In this document: positions 50,215 to 63,114 of the stretch, piece by piece
Numbering within the stretch: position 1 is the first letter of the stretch
Layout: every line of letters starts with the position of its first letter
Source: Sphagnum magellanicum
Lineage: Eukaryota; Streptophyta; Sphagnopsida; Sphagnales; Sphagnaceae
NCBI GenBank assembly: GCA_021904315.1
Contig: CM038914.1
Span: forward strand, 18,463,065-18,527,064
Reading direction: 5' to 3'
Length of the DNA: 64,000 bases
Program-made: the position numbers and the translations under genes
The notes under the pieces: generated by a model
What the model was told of the DNA's origin: nothing
What the model saw: the letters and a program-made list of their open reading frames with translations, nothing else
Databases searched by the model: none

Positions 50215-52540
50215 TCGCGCCATGCTTTTGCCCACCTATAGACCTACAATGCTAGTAACTCCCAAACTTTCAAAAGAAGGGTGCATTTTTTTAGCTACAA
50301 GAGGAAGGCTATTTTGAGTTGCACAAAGGCACGACTAAAGGAGGTGTGGGCCCCCTTCAACTTGAGGAACATACTCTTCCAAAATGGGTCTAAAAAAAAT
50401 ATGGAACTTGGAGCATAAATATAAAGCCCCCAAAGCCTAACTCCCTAGAAAGGCAGATAATCCTTTATAAATAAAAGGCCTATACCACCAAAGGAGATTA
50501 GTAGTTAGGTTTGATGTCTCATTAAAGCGCCCTGAATAAACTCCCATAACCTTGGACCCATAATGTCCCCACATACTTGCATAATTCTCTTGTCAAAAAT
50601 TTGTCAAAAGAAATAGGAAGGAATAAGGAAAATGTATTGTTTGAATGAGATAAGAAGGTTGATAAGTGACACATGAGGACATAATGCCCAATGCAACCTA
50701 TGTGTCTCCCAAGATAGGAAGATCATTGATATGCATCATGTTCTAAGATAAAGCCTCATCCAAAAAATGTGTGACAAAATCTTGAAAACCCGCTGACAAA
50801 CCCAAAATGCATAAGCCATTTATGACCAAAGTGTAGCCTTAAAGAATTTTTATACTTGAAGAGTTCCTTGATGGATTTTAAAGCTTGCACTTTGACATTT
50901 TGACTATAGTTCAACTAGAGCTAATTGGGTTGAAAGGTGGTCAAAAACAAGGACGATTTTGCTCATAAATCCCATGATGTGTGTATCGTTTGCTAGGGAT
51001 GGAAAGACACAGCTGTGGGTTCACGCAATGGTTTCAAGGAGTGTTGGATAGTGGGCCAAGGCAAATCAAAGACCTCTTAGGGGGCACCCTACTGTGTGCT
51101 TAGAGTCGACTCAATAATGGTCAACCCTTCCTCATGTTGCCCATGTTGGTAATAAAAAAAAGAACGAACACCATAAAACAATTTAGTAAAGAGGACAATG
51201 TTTGTTAAAAATCCTCTAACATCTTGTAGTTCTTTAAAAATAACAATTCAAAAAACATCATTAAAAGCATTTTTGGTGTCGACTTATATCATGCCTTAAT
51301 CAATGTGTAGGTGAAAGAAGGTTCTGATGTCGAAAGGGATAGCCTCCAAGGGTCAATACTTCAAATTGATGGGCTGAAAGGTGTTTTTAAAATGACACTT
51401 GAAGTTGTAAGATAATAAAACAACTAATAATTGATGAAAACATTTTGCCTATGGCAATAAGATGAAGACCTTTAGAGTCCCTTGCCATTGCCAACAATTT
51501 GTTAGCCCCTAGCATTAAGGCCATCGACTTACGGATATCACCATGGGCAACAACAACAGTGGCTTGGAATAATTTCGAAAACCCTAAGGATGGGTTTTCC
51601 AGTATGAAGTAATTTGAGAGATGCTCATAGACCATCCCATATAGTCCACCTAAAGACAAATGGGGAATAATGGTTAAGGTTTATGCAAACAAAGTCTTAT
51701 CCATGACAAAGGTGTGCTCGAACTAAAAGTAAAAAATAAGTGTAGGGACATGGTTTAATGGAAAGGGGTGTAGTTGACACAAAGTTGTAATGGTGTCCTT
51801 TGAGGAAATAACTAACATCATGGATTGAAAAGCCTTAGCAACACGATTGTACTTTATGGTTCTACCCAAAATTAGCATCAATGAAAACAAATGGTCAAAG
51901 AATCATCTAAGGAACAGTGGGAATGGGGAGCATGTGAAGCACAAGAGGACTCCTCCTAAAGAAAAGACTAGTTGCTTACCATAAACCTTCTAAGGTAAGC
52001 AAAAACCTCTTGTTGACCTTAATGACCTCCTCAATTATAGTGCAAACACCAACGTGGCAACAAGAGGAGAAGGAATTATGTTGATTTGTCCATCAAATCT
52101 TGAACAATTTGGTCAAGGGGTAAATGAAAAGCTTGTTTGATTTTGTCATGAATGGCTTGAGGGATCCTATGACACAAATGAGGGCATGCAAAATGAATTT
52201 CAAATAACCTCAAAATGAAGCTAGATTGAGCTCAAAACCAACCCCAAAAAGCAAGAAGGGTAGAACCAGGGTGGAACACATGAGGAAAAAACATTTGCAA
52301 AGGCAAAACATCTTGGTTAACTTGGGAGACAAAGCTAGCATAAAGGTGAGCATTCTTGACATGCCTTGAGAACCGCTTAAAAGTAGAAGCCAAAGCAATG
52401 TGGACAATGGACATTTTGGACTGATAGAAGATGCAAAGAAGGAGCCATGCAAGACAAAGGGCTATGCCCAAAACACTAGGACGCAAAAAACCTAAGCAAG
52501 GCTCGAAAAAAAGAAAACAAAAAAACTTTTTTGCCATTGC
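50215..52540 (-). mobile_element. LINE-type reverse transcriptase remnant, copy B
   Basis: Same element as at 14215-16359, with GLHLIAIGKMF near 51460, but about 160 bases longer at its 5' side. There the frame reads FKRFSRHVKNAHLYASFVSQ across the duplication edge (near 52340-52385), like a C2H2-type finger. The frame is broken many times. It was in place before the duplication. Confidence 0.6.
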
Positions 52541-53200
52541 AAGAACGTGTCGACGATGGCAGGCCCGAGGCCCACTATTACATTGCCAATAGCCTAGTAG
52601 CCAATGTTTGTTTGTGTTCCGTGCACTATCATTGTGTCATTTGTGAATGGTTCGTGCCTGTTTTGGTGACTCTCCTTTCTCTCTGGTCTCTTTCGTGCAT
52701 CTTCCATTTCTTGGTGCCTCTCTTGTTGCTAGTGGTGGTGGGCTATCAGTTACCAAGCATATCTTATATATTAATTTAGCAAGTCTGTCTGTTTGTCAGT
52801 CAGTGACAGTGACTCCGAACGGTTATTTCACCGCGTCGTTATTTGTAGGGTAGGTAGTAGGTATCTACTAGCCTAGGTCACAGAGCCTGTTGAAACCACG
52901 GAATCATCCTAGGTACCTACCACGCTACCCTAAATCGAACCAAACAGGGCGTCGGAGACAATCAGCCCATCTCTCGAGAACGGCGCCCGGGCTCGACACC
53001 CGAGCCACGGATAGTTGTTTGAAATTTTTTTTAAAAAAAAAAAAACCAAAAACATCAACCAAACATTGTTGAAATAACACATCTGTGCATTATGCACAGG
53101 GTTCACACTAGTATACATAATACACCCAGACCGCCTTGAGAACCTCCGGTTATTTGGTTCCGTTTTTACTAACCGCCACACACTGGATCCGACCCACCTA
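52541..53200. other. Spacer between LINE remnant and SPEN-family gene
   Basis: Less AT-rich DNA. At 52768, TCTTATATATTAATTTAGC followed by TCTGTCTGTTTGTCAGTC resembles a Helitron-like 5' end, as at 32228. GGTAGGTAGTAGGTA lies near 52850. An A-run at 53032-53044 resembles a retroposed tail, but no body was recognised. No gene seen. Confidence 0.35.
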
Positions 53201-53750
53201 CCTACCATGCGGCAAACTGGCGGACGGTTTCACGTTCCACACTTGAGTAGGTACCTACCTTCATCTGTGTTTGTTTCTTGAGGCCTGGATTAGGGTTTTG
53301 ATTTCTGCAATTGCTGGAAACTTGTCGACAGGATCGTTCGAGTTCCGCGATTGGAAAACGCTTCTCGACGGATCGATTGCTCTCACCGTCACGTTTCTGG
53401 ATGTGGGTTGTGGGACAAATTGTGGCAAGCGCAAGGGAATTAATTGAGTTGTTACAAGAGTGAAGCGTAATTTGGTTTTTTTTAGGGTGAAAGAATTTGT
53501 GTATTGTGGTCGTCTTTGAGGAAATGTTTTGTTCTCGGATTGATATGTAAGAGAGTGAGTTGAGGATGTTGTTCTTCAAAAGCTCGAGTAGGAGGAGGAG
53601 CACGACGACGACAGGGAAGAGGAGGATGACGAGAAGAGCAGATGGATGTGATGAAATTAGGTTTTTGGGGTACTTGTGATGAAGGAGTTTTGTTCCTGGA
53701 TTTCTGGGTGAGTGGGGGTTTTTGTGAGAGGAATTTTGCATGAAATCATC
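53201..53750 (+). promoter_or_regulatory. Promoter and leader of SPEN-family gene
   Basis: A reverse telo-box TTAGGGTTT lies at 53290-53298, an element common near the start of housekeeping plant genes. The leader beyond 53580 is GA-rich (AGGAGGAGGAGCACGACGACG). Upstream ATGs open short frames: 53642-53743 (33 codons), 53679-53711 (10 codons), and one from 53740 that overlaps the main start. They may lower translation. A leader intron cannot be excluded. Confidence 0.45.
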
Positions 53751-56700
53751 ATGGCTGGCGAGACAGTTCGTGTGGAGATTCGTCCGGAAATTAGCGATTC
53801 CTCGTCCATCAAAGCTTCGGCGGAAGCAGAATCGAAGCCCCCATCATCAGAGGTCAAACCTGTAGCACGTCATCATCTTCCAGAACAGCAGTCTGGGCTT
53901 GAGGAAGAAGACGAGAAGATGGTGGAGGAGGGGAAGAACACAAGGTCCTTCGGGGAGGGCATTGAACCTCCAGGCCATCTTCAACAAGCAGCAGTGGTGG
54001 CCGAGGCTGAAGACGAGAAAGTCCAGAAGAAGCGCAATAGGGAGGAGATTGTGAGCTTCTACAAAGCTTACAGAAGGGTAAAGATGCGTGTGGCAAGACA
54101 GGATGAATCCCAGAATGTGGGATTTGGCATTGAGAACGATGGTGAAGATGCATATCGCTCCATGCTTGCTCTTTCCAAAGGTTAGGGCAAACTTCTCTTC
54201 TATACTTGAGCTTTTTTCATAAATGCTGATTAGGTGCCCAGGGTACCTTGAACCCTAAGCCCTCTGCAGAAGACATCAGCTCTCTCTTCTCTCCCAGGCT
54301 GTCTGAATTGCAAATCTTGTGGTTCCTGCCTGAGGTCATGTGGTGACATTGCCTCTTGGAGGTACCCTCTGAATTCTTCTGTTGCAGCAAGCATGCCATA
54401 CAAATGTCTCCTTTGCTTCTCGGGACTCATTGCAAACATGAATTCTTTTGGGGTGATTTGTGACTGCAGGTTGTGTAAGTGCACGCCGTATCGCTGCAGA
54501 GCTCATACCTCGTTATGCAATGTTCTGTCCATCAGCTCTTGAGGCTGCTGCAAAGACAACAATACAGCTCTCGGAGTGGAGCTGTGGGCTCCTCCAGCAA
54601 GGAGGTTCCATAGAAGACCCCCTTGTAGGGAAGACTGCAGAAGCATGCTTGGATGGGTTAGTGCACCTTGCTGCGGCTTCTGTAAGTGCTGCAAGCAGTC
54701 TTTTAAGTGTAGGTGGGATTTGTACTGAAGTCTGCCGTACCATTTACACATACTTGCTTCGGCAGCTGAATGGACTTGAACTCTTTCAGTCCAGTGAATG
54801 CAGGATTGGAAAGGCTGAAGTGCAAGAAGAAGCTTCCAATATAGAGAAAGAAAGTGAAACTTTTGCTGAGCGTACAAAGCCAGACAAGCTTGTCAGTTTG
54901 ATAAGTTCAAGTCTGCTGCGAATCATTAAGGGAGATGCAGAGGGAATTCTCTCAGTGTGCTTTGAGTTGTTGTCCCTGGATGCTGAGCACCGCAAAAATG
55001 TACAACACTTTTTGGCACAGATTCTGAAACCTGTTTGGCCATCAAGTCCCAATCTGAAGCTTGAGGATTGGGCACATGGGGAATTTGGTTTTGGAAATGG
55101 AAGTGCAGAGGTTGTTCAGCAGGCCTTGGATGATGTTCCTAGTAAGCAAAGTGAGGAAGAGGCAATGTCATCACCAAAGAGCGAGGTGAAGGCTGTTGAA
55201 GAACAAAAGAGTGGTACTTTGATGACTTTACTTGCCAAAGTGAGCTCCCCTGGGCAGCTTGGGATGGATTTTTGTAAGGTGAATTTGAGTATCATACAGA
55301 TGTCTAAGCCTTGTGACTGTTGAGACTAATTTCTGTGTTTGTGGAGCAGGTTGTGCACACAAAACCTGCTCTTGAGAGATGGCTTGTATCAGTGGTGCGT
55401 CACTTCCGTTGCACAGCAAGCAGCAAAGTGGAGAAAGAGGTGTTCCCTCTCCTCTTGTTGGTTCTCAAGACACTCCCATCCTTCACTCCTGCAGATCTTG
55501 AGCTTGTTGCCTATGATGAGCCTGCTGCTCCAGTCTTTGGGGAGGACAAACAAAGAGATGAAACATCTTACTACAGTAGCTATGTCAACCCTGGCGAAGG
55601 AATCCCTGGGACTCGGTGGAATGATGCTTCTCAATATAGAATGGAGCATCTAGGGTACAGGAAGCACGCTCCAGAGTATTCTAATGCCACTGCAGATAGC
55701 ACTCAATGGTGCTATGGATTGTCAAAACCACCTGGGTATGAGGGAGGGGAATACTCCAATGATCATCCTGCAGAAATGCCCTCAGACTTTCGGAAAACTG
55801 TTCCAATCATACCTGAGGGAGAGACATGGCACAGAGGAGAGGAGTTTGGTGATAGTGAGCCTCGGGTTGCATGCAGTAGTACCGAGGCTGATCACAACTC
55901 CAGACTCATGAGAGGGTCTGAGACTTATAAGCAGGCACCAGAGAGCGATTCCTGGCCAGCTAGGGATCGAGAAGCTGATCCTGGAGTTCCTGGGAATGTT
56001 AAAGGGAAGTTTCATGCAACAACCACATGGGCTCCCAACTGGCGCACTGGAGGGAGGCCTCCAGAGCCACCTCGAGAGCTAGATAAGCCTGCTGACAATG
56101 ACATGGAATCTTGGGGGCAGAGGAAGGATTTTGTGAATGGAGGTCCTCCATGGATTGAGCCAAGTGCAACCAGGTCGGTTATTTTACCTTCTCAGCAGCA
56201 GCCATCAATGGTGCATTTTCAGGTCACCCCCCCAAATCAGATTGGGTGGTGTTTAGATGGAGACCCAACAGCCATGGATGTTTTCCCAGCTTCCCCCCAC
56301 CTTTGGGTAGGATCACTAGGCTCAAATGTAAGTGAAGCTCCCATCAAGTTCCACTTCGAGAAGTATGGTCCTGTTGAAGGGGTGTCAGTTTTTCGGGGCC
56401 GTGACTTTGCAGTCGTGAAGTATCAGAGTGTGCGCAATGCAGTCAAGGCTCGCGAGATTATGCAGGGAGCTGTGCTGTGGGGAAAGCCTTTGCAAATCAA
56501 GTTTCTTGATGCTGGTGGCACTGATAGGCATCTGAGCGGTGGAGGTGCAGTCAGTGTGAGTTGTCATGTGTGGGTTGGAGGGATCTCAAGCCAAAGTGCG
56601 AAAGAAGAGCTTCTTAGGGACATGACAGCAGCAGGGTTGAAAGGGCCCCGTTCTGTACTTGCTTTGGTCAGCGCAAGTGCAATATTGCTGGAATTTGAAA

Positions 56701-59700
56701 CCCCAGAGGATGCTGCTACTGTTACAGCACATGTGCGGCAACAACGTAAAGAGGGTGGTGGTTATCTTTTACCATCAACAACTGATGCAGCCCCAGACCG
56801 GAATACTGTGTCTAGTGTTGTGAATGTGACCTCTGATGTGGTTAATCAAGGTGGCAATCGTCACCTCTGGATCGGGCGGATTGATCCTTCAGTTTGTGAT
56901 GACCAGTTATTGACTGCATTCTCACAGTTTGGGGAACTCACTGGCTGGAAGTTTCTGCGGCAAAATGGCTGTTGCTTCATTGATTTCAGGTAATGCTATT
57001 GCATTCCAACATGTGGGTATGAGTGAGTATTGTTATGGCAGCTTGCCCTACATGTACCTGCAATGGTTTCTTTGATTCTTGTTCCAGGAGGAATCAATTG
57101 GCCTACTCTTGTTGGTTGGGCTGTGTGTAAACTTGGATGTTTCATTAACAGGTTACCAGAGTGTGCTGCTCTTGCAAAAGCCAATCTGAATGGGGCACAA
57201 TTTGGGAATCAGTGCATTAATGTGGAGTACAAAAATGTTCCAGCACAGAGGAGTGCCTCAGGGACGACTCTTCTGAGCTCTCCTCCACCCACGACTGCAT
57301 TGCTTCACACACCCCCTATCACTGGGACTTCCAGCAGTCGAGGACTTAATAATCCAGCTCTTGCAGCTGCTCTTGGAAACATCTCCAACAAGCTTATGAG
57401 CTTCACAAGCGGAGCCCAAGGTGGTGGCTTTGGATTTGGGAGGACACGAGGAGGTTGGGGTCCTGATGGGGTTGGGCGGGAAGCAGCTGAAAGAGTACCT
57501 ACGAATACATTATGGATTGGACTGCCTGACATTGTGGGTCCTAATTTTATGAATGAGGGAGAGCTAAAACATATATTCAATCTTGCAGTAGAGGGGGTTG
57601 GAGGTGTGACAAAAGTGAGGAGTGCTCGCACTAGCCGGGGCCCTTGCAGGTTTGTGGAGTTTGATCGAGTTGAAGCAGCCACTGTTGCCTTGCAGGTGAT
57701 TTCTGGTCGCCTTGATCCAGCTATTCAGATTGAGTACAGGTAATTTTGTTTCCTTTCTCTTGTTGTGTTCCTCTGTCTTCTTGGTTTCCTTGTTCCTCTC
57801 CTCCTTTTAGGTTCTGTTGAATTAACCAGCATTGTGGCTCAATTTTCCCCATTACTGCTGGTCTTCTGAAGGAAATGCTGTATGCTTGTTTGACATTAAC
57901 CTGCCACCCAATGCCAGGAACTTCAGTGGGGGATGATTAGGGTAGGTAGTCAATACCATACATGTTCCTGTCAATTATCAGATTGTCTCTTAATTCTTTT
58001 CAGGTTGATGTAAAACTGTAAGTATTGAGAATTTCTCAGTTGCTAGGAAGGTAATTGTTGAACTAGGCAGCTTCTTAGCTGAGTCTTCCCTGTCACTGCC
58101 AGTCTTGTGACAGAAACTGGGTACACATGAGGACTCACACATATGGCAAGGAGAGGCGTAGAGAGATTCCACATTAACCTTGCCTCTCTCTGATGTATGT
58201 TGGGACTGCAGTAACTCAGCAATATCCTTACAGCAAAGTGAGAACCCATATGTGTATAACCATGGTGGGGGGCCACCACCACCACAGGCCCCACCAGTTG
58301 CTGATTTTCGACGGCGGGGCTGGGACTACTATCATGAGCAAGACCGGCCAGCACTCGGGCACCCACAGCGTGAGTGGGAGAGAGAGAGCAAGGATGGAGA
58401 ATCTCCAAGTATGAAGGACTTTGAGGGTGGTGGTACTTCCATTGGGCAAGGCCAACCAGCTTTACCACCTGGGTGGGGGGGATTGCCTGAGAAAGAGTTT
58501 TCAGAGGATGGTTACAATTATGTAACTTGGTAACTCTCATCCCAAAATTCCATACATGGCAATTTCCCAAACAGTAATTTCCAGTATGTTGCAGAAAGTA
58601 TTGTGAGTGTGTAATGCTTGTCAGTGTTTGTAGCCCAGGAAGTCTGTTGACAGTAGTTCTTTGGTTACTGAGATCCAGTGTGATTGGATGTTGCAGGGAT
58701 CAAAGGAGGTTTAGAAGCCCTGTGACATTTAGAGAAGAGTCTTTCTCTAGGCTGGATCCATCGGGTGTATTTCATGGCAGTGCTGGTGGCACAGCAGGTG
58801 GAGATGCAATGGCAGGTGGTCATGAGAGCAGTCCATTACAATCACAAGGCAGCAGTCACAGTCTGCTGGGACAGAAGCTGATGCTGGAACAACAGTTGAC
58901 GAAGGAGTGTAGCCTTATCAGGCCTCCTCTACCACCTCAGGGTGCTACTTTGGCACCATTGCCAATTCCCAAGCACCCACCTCGCATCCACTTGGAACAT
59001 ATTCCATCCAACAATTCCTGGTCAGGTTCCCTGGGGACTGTTCCATCTTCCCCAGTAGCTCAAGTCTCACCTGCTGCATCCACACCCATTTCAAAGTCTG
59101 GTTTGATGTCACCCATGGGCACTCCCTTGCCATACCGTGGTGCACAAAAGCTCGAGAAAGGTCTGGGCCGTTATGCCCCACCTTTACTACAGTCACCAGT
59201 CACCCCTGTTCTAAGCAGTCTACCATCCCGGCAAGATTCAGAGCATCTTAACCAGGCTCTTGAGCAATTGGATACTGTGGGAGACCTGCTGAGCACATCA
59301 GTTGACCAAATGACTGTGCCTCTAGAGATGATGAACCCTCCATACAAACTCCATTCAGAGATGATGCATCCTCCCCTCCCCCCTCTGCCACCTGCCTCAC
59401 CGCCACCTCCACCACCAAGTGAAACTCCACCCTCCCCGCCTCCTCCTCCCCCACCCTTGTCACCACCCCCATCATCCCCACAATCTTTAAAACCCCCTGT
59501 TCTACCCCCTCCTCCAAGCTCACCTCCTCCTCCGTTACCACCTCCTCCTCAGGAGTTCTTGCCACCGGCCATGGGGACTTGTGACATGGGTCAGGAAGAG
59601 GTTGTAGATTTCACGGCAACAGGTGTGCCTCTTGTGCATGAAAGACATTGGCGGGGCACTCTTTGCAAAAGTGGACTGCAGTATTGTGAGTTATGGGCAG

Positions 59701-60759
59701 TTCGTCAAGATTCATCAGCGTGTTACTATGACCATGGGCCTTATGAGCCCTTCGGGTAATCTCTACTGACCTGACCCTGTTTAGTTGGCAAGTTTACATC
59801 TCCAGGCACGTTGCCTGGGGAAGATGATGTTCTCAGTCATGCTGGCTCTGCTGATGAGCTCAGTGTCCAAAAACATTTTTGGCACCTGCATGCAAGTGAG
59901 AAACACTGCCATGTTGGAAGCTGTTCAAGAGTTCCTCTACTACACATGCTGAAAGTTCCTTTGATGCTTTTGGAGTCTAATGACTATTTCACTTCTCTGA
60001 GCTGTTCTCAAATTTGCTGCAATATGCATACTTGGACAGGTGGCCTGACAAGCTTGATGTAACGAAGCGAGCAGATTTTAAGTCTGTGAAGTCATCTTTT
60101 CTTGCAACACCTCCAAATCAGGTGGTTACTCTGAGCTCTTGAATCTGATCTTGGAGCTGGAAAAGGAAAATAATAATGGAAAGCCTTCTTGTGATTCAAC
60201 TTGCTGCAATTTGCTCTGGATTGGGTGTACTGACATTGTCTTTGTTTTGTGCAGCGTGAGGTCTGCAGGTTATTCCCTGCACCTGAACAACATGAAGGGG
60301 TATGCCCCTCTATTCCAAGCCTCAACAATGACTAATGAAGCCTAATGAAGTGTAGTCTTCAGAGATGAACTCTCCTGAAGTCAGATGTCTCTTGGAAATT
60401 GTGTTGGTCACAAGGGTGTTGGGCCTTGCTGAGGTGCTTGTTCTCTATGTGTGCAGTTCAAGCAGTTTGTCAAAGTCACATATCTGTTAGAAGTGTGTTG
60501 ATCACAAGCCTTGTGCTGGGTCTTGCTGAAGTGTTTGTTCTCTCTATGTGTGCAGTTTGAGCAGTTTGTTGGTTACTTAAGGCAGAGGGACCGTGCAGGA
60601 GTGGTGAAGGTCCCTGCAACCGAGCGACTGTGGCAACGTATGCTTTACATTCTCCCTTGGTCAGCTGACATATGTGCTATGCTAGAAATCTCTCAACAAC
60701 CCACCTCCTGTCTCATAAGCCTGATCTTACCAGCACCCACATGCATGAGCTCAAACTAA
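53751..60759 (+). CDS. SPEN-family RNA-binding protein (4 RRM-like domains + SPOC)
   Basis: A nuclear RNA-binding regulator is predicted. Exons: 53751-54180, 54470-55278, 55350-56989, 57152-57739, 58212-58529, 58697-59755, 60040-60121, 60255-60299, 60556-60759; 5175 nt, 1724 residues, frames all join. The start ATG has A at -3 and G at +4. Order: acidic N-terminus; helical Ala/Leu-rich region (about 115-410, family-specific); RRM1 about 730-800 (LWVGSL, GRDFAVVKY); a weak RRM2 about 818-885 (VWVGGI); RRM3 about 917-990 (LWIGRI, NGCCFIDF), split by intron 3; RRM4 about 1078-1157 (LWIGLP); proline-rich 1486-1550; SPOC about 1580-1715 spread over exons 6-9 (WRGTLCKSG, KLDVTKRADFKSVKSSF, YLRQRDRAGVVKVPA). 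SPOC domains of FPA/SPEN proteins bind partners such as CTD-phosphorylated polymerase or silencing factors. This is a plant SPEN-like protein distinct from FPA; I give no symbol. Exon 8 is only 45 nt. Confidence 0.9.
60380..60573 (+). repeat. Tandem duplication copying the last 3' splice site
   Basis: Units 60380-60474 and 60475-60573 are two diverged copies. Each contains TCACAAG, CTTGCTGA, TTGTTCTC and TATGTGTGCAG before TT(C/T)(A/G)AGCAGTTTGT. The second contains the acceptor and start of exon 9 (60556). The first holds a decoy acceptor (AG at 60455-60456). Splicing there would add FKQFVKVTYLLEVC and stop. Confidence 0.85.
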
Positions 60760-63114
60760 TGTACAAACTTCCTTTTCTCAAATCAGTTCCAAATTTTGAC
60801 ACTGATGCCATCTTTCTCGATTCCTGATGTGTCTGTGAGCAACATCATTCTACACACCCATGTAATGTTTTACTTCAGATCACTAAATCCTTAACAGTCC
60901 TACTATTAGGGAATGTAGTTTGTTTGTTTTGCTTTGTTCATTTTGTCAGATTGAGATTTCCCAAACCACAGGGTCCCTGGCACTGTTCTTGGTACCATTG
61001 GAAAGCCACCACTTGGTGAGGCCCTGCATGCACTGAGGTGATTTTGAAATGTTTAAACTTGCAATGCAGGAGTTATTGAATTTTGAGTATTTTTATTGCT
61101 GAAAATTCAATGAAAGTCAAAATAAAAAAATTTAGGGGAATTCCAACTGGTGGATTCCAACCCTGCATTGGATTTCAACTGTTGAGGAGGACAGTTGCAC
61201 CCAGGTGGTTTCAGACCTCTGGTGCAAGTGTTGTTGAATTCTGAGTAGTTTTTGTAATTGGAAAATCACTGAAAATCAAAAATCAACTTTTGATCTGAAA
61301 TTGTATTTCACACAACAGAACAGTCAAAAACATATATATACTTTATAAAATAATTACATTACAATATCTGAGCATCAGCTCAGGCCAACTACTATGATGA
61401 TTTCAAGTAAGTCTCCATACTTGAAGCACCATAAAATTGTGATTTTGTGAAATACAATAGCTCTCTTGAATTCTTGCATGCTTTTGAAGCAAATTTGATT
61501 TGCAATCAATGCATTGCATTATCTCAATTTGGAAAGTGATAATGGGCATTTGGTCCCCAAGTATATGACACAACCCAAGCATTAAAACCTCTTTAAAAAC
61601 CTCTCAAGCCTTGGTGTGCCTGTGTAGGAGCTTACACCCCTTTTATCCTATTTTCAGATGATGGGTAAATTGTGTTGACCTTTGAAGGTGTGTGCTCGGT
61701 TTTTGTGCTTTACAAAAACAAAATTCCCTTTGCATTGAAGAGTTTCTTTTCTAACTGTTCATATTTACTAGCCTATGCCATTGGCCTGAGTGTGAAGGCA
61801 TTCTTTATTTTTCACATTTTCAGAATTAAAACTTTGTAAATTTGGCAATTGAGGGGTCAACTGATTTTTCCTCCCAAACCCAATTTCTGCAATTTGTTGA
61901 ATTTCCAGCAACAAAGTCCACTTAAAAATCAATATCTTTGACACCTTAGCTCTGAAAATTGCGAAATAAACTCTATTAAATCTGACTGGCTGAGGGCTTT
62001 CCATCAACATCACCAAAAACACCCCCAAATTCCAATGCAGTTTTCAGTTTCAATTTTACTTCGTTTTCATTGAGAAAACGGTTCGATAATCAATAGCTTC
62101 CACACTGTAGCTCCAAACAGTCCCAAACCAAGTCAATGCACCCCTACTCATCAAGAGCTTTCTGAAGGGATACCAAGAGGGTGGCATCGAGCAACGTGGG
62201 TTGGGAGATCCCAATGTGACAAACAAAACAAAACAAAACAAAACAAACTACCTTGCTTCATAGATAGATTAGCACACATTCACCAAACTGTAGCATGATT
62301 CCTAAACTTTTATACTGTTCTCTGTAGCATGGAACCAAAATTGGCTAAGTCCTCTTGTGGATGATTGCCAAGCCACCTATCTCACAAATTTGAAGCAAGA
62401 AAACACTACTCACATACCAAAACTTATTGAATGAGTTAACTAGTTTCCTTTGCAATAATAAAATAGGAAATGAGTCAATTTTCTTGCATAAATCAACATG
62501 AACAAATGTCAAAACGAACAATCCTATCACCATTTGTCCATCATGCTGCATTAGTGACTCTTGGTTCATGCTGGGCCTGGCCTCCCACCTCTCCACCCCT
62601 ATCACCCTTTCTCACACCTGCATGGTAACAATTACCAGACAGGAATGTGTTGTTTAGAAAGGGTTCAAGAGGGAGGAATTACTAAGGATCAACTATTGCT
62701 CTGGGCGATACATAAGCACTTATGTCTCAATCTTGAAGATGGATGGCTGAAAGAAAAGAGATTTCACACACTACAGCATTATGTGTATCAGGATGTGTGA
62801 ACCTGTATTTCAGAATTGTCAGCAATTCCAAAAAATAATCAATTAGTGCCTAACCAGCCTAGGTACTAGGGTCGTTGCCAACATACAATGGCAACAAGGA
62901 GAAATTTGATGGCCTCATAAAATACTGTGGTCCACAATGTGAAAGCCTCACAAAACACACTGAATACGATACATTGTGAAACTAATCTGTGACTTTTAAT
63001 TGATCAATATAATTTGAGTTCGCCATTTTTCATTTACCCCGTGATTGCACATTCATTGCGCACCACATCACACTGAAAATACCCTGTTATCATACTCCCT
63101 CCTGCACACGGAGA
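60760..63114. other. 3' flank and intergenic DNA; no gene recognised
   Basis: This holds the 3' UTR of the SPEN-family gene at its start, with no clear poly(A) signal. A degenerate two-unit repeat lies at about 61035-61295 (GTTATTGAATTTTGAGTA against GTTGTTGAATTCTGAGTA, spacing about 160), and an (AAAAC)n microsatellite at 62220-62247. A 79-codon frame at 62561-62800 has no known domain. Confidence 0.5.

Larger units (their letters stand above)
35995..52382. repeat. Segmental duplication, copy B
   Basis: Direct repeat of 8-16359. Divergence is uneven: intron 10 (42395-42747) shows one difference in 353 bases by eye, whereas part of intron 1 shows about 15 in about 235, and exon 2 shows 26 in 199. 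At the right edge the reverse transcriptase remnant runs on into unduplicated DNA, so copy B keeps the older right-hand junction. Confidence 0.95.

Noticed and set aside
53202-53741. 179-codon - strand frame opposite the SPEN-family leader
   Set aside because: Low-complexity, biased composition in the GA-rich leader, no domain; a shadow of the leader.
59248-59565. Acidic, valine-rich - strand frame
   Set aside because: Mirror image of the proline-rich coding stretch of the SPEN-family gene.
62561-62800. 79-codon + strand frame that looks moderately protein-like
   Set aside because: No domain, no splice partner and no repeat of it elsewhere in the window; not enough to call a gene.
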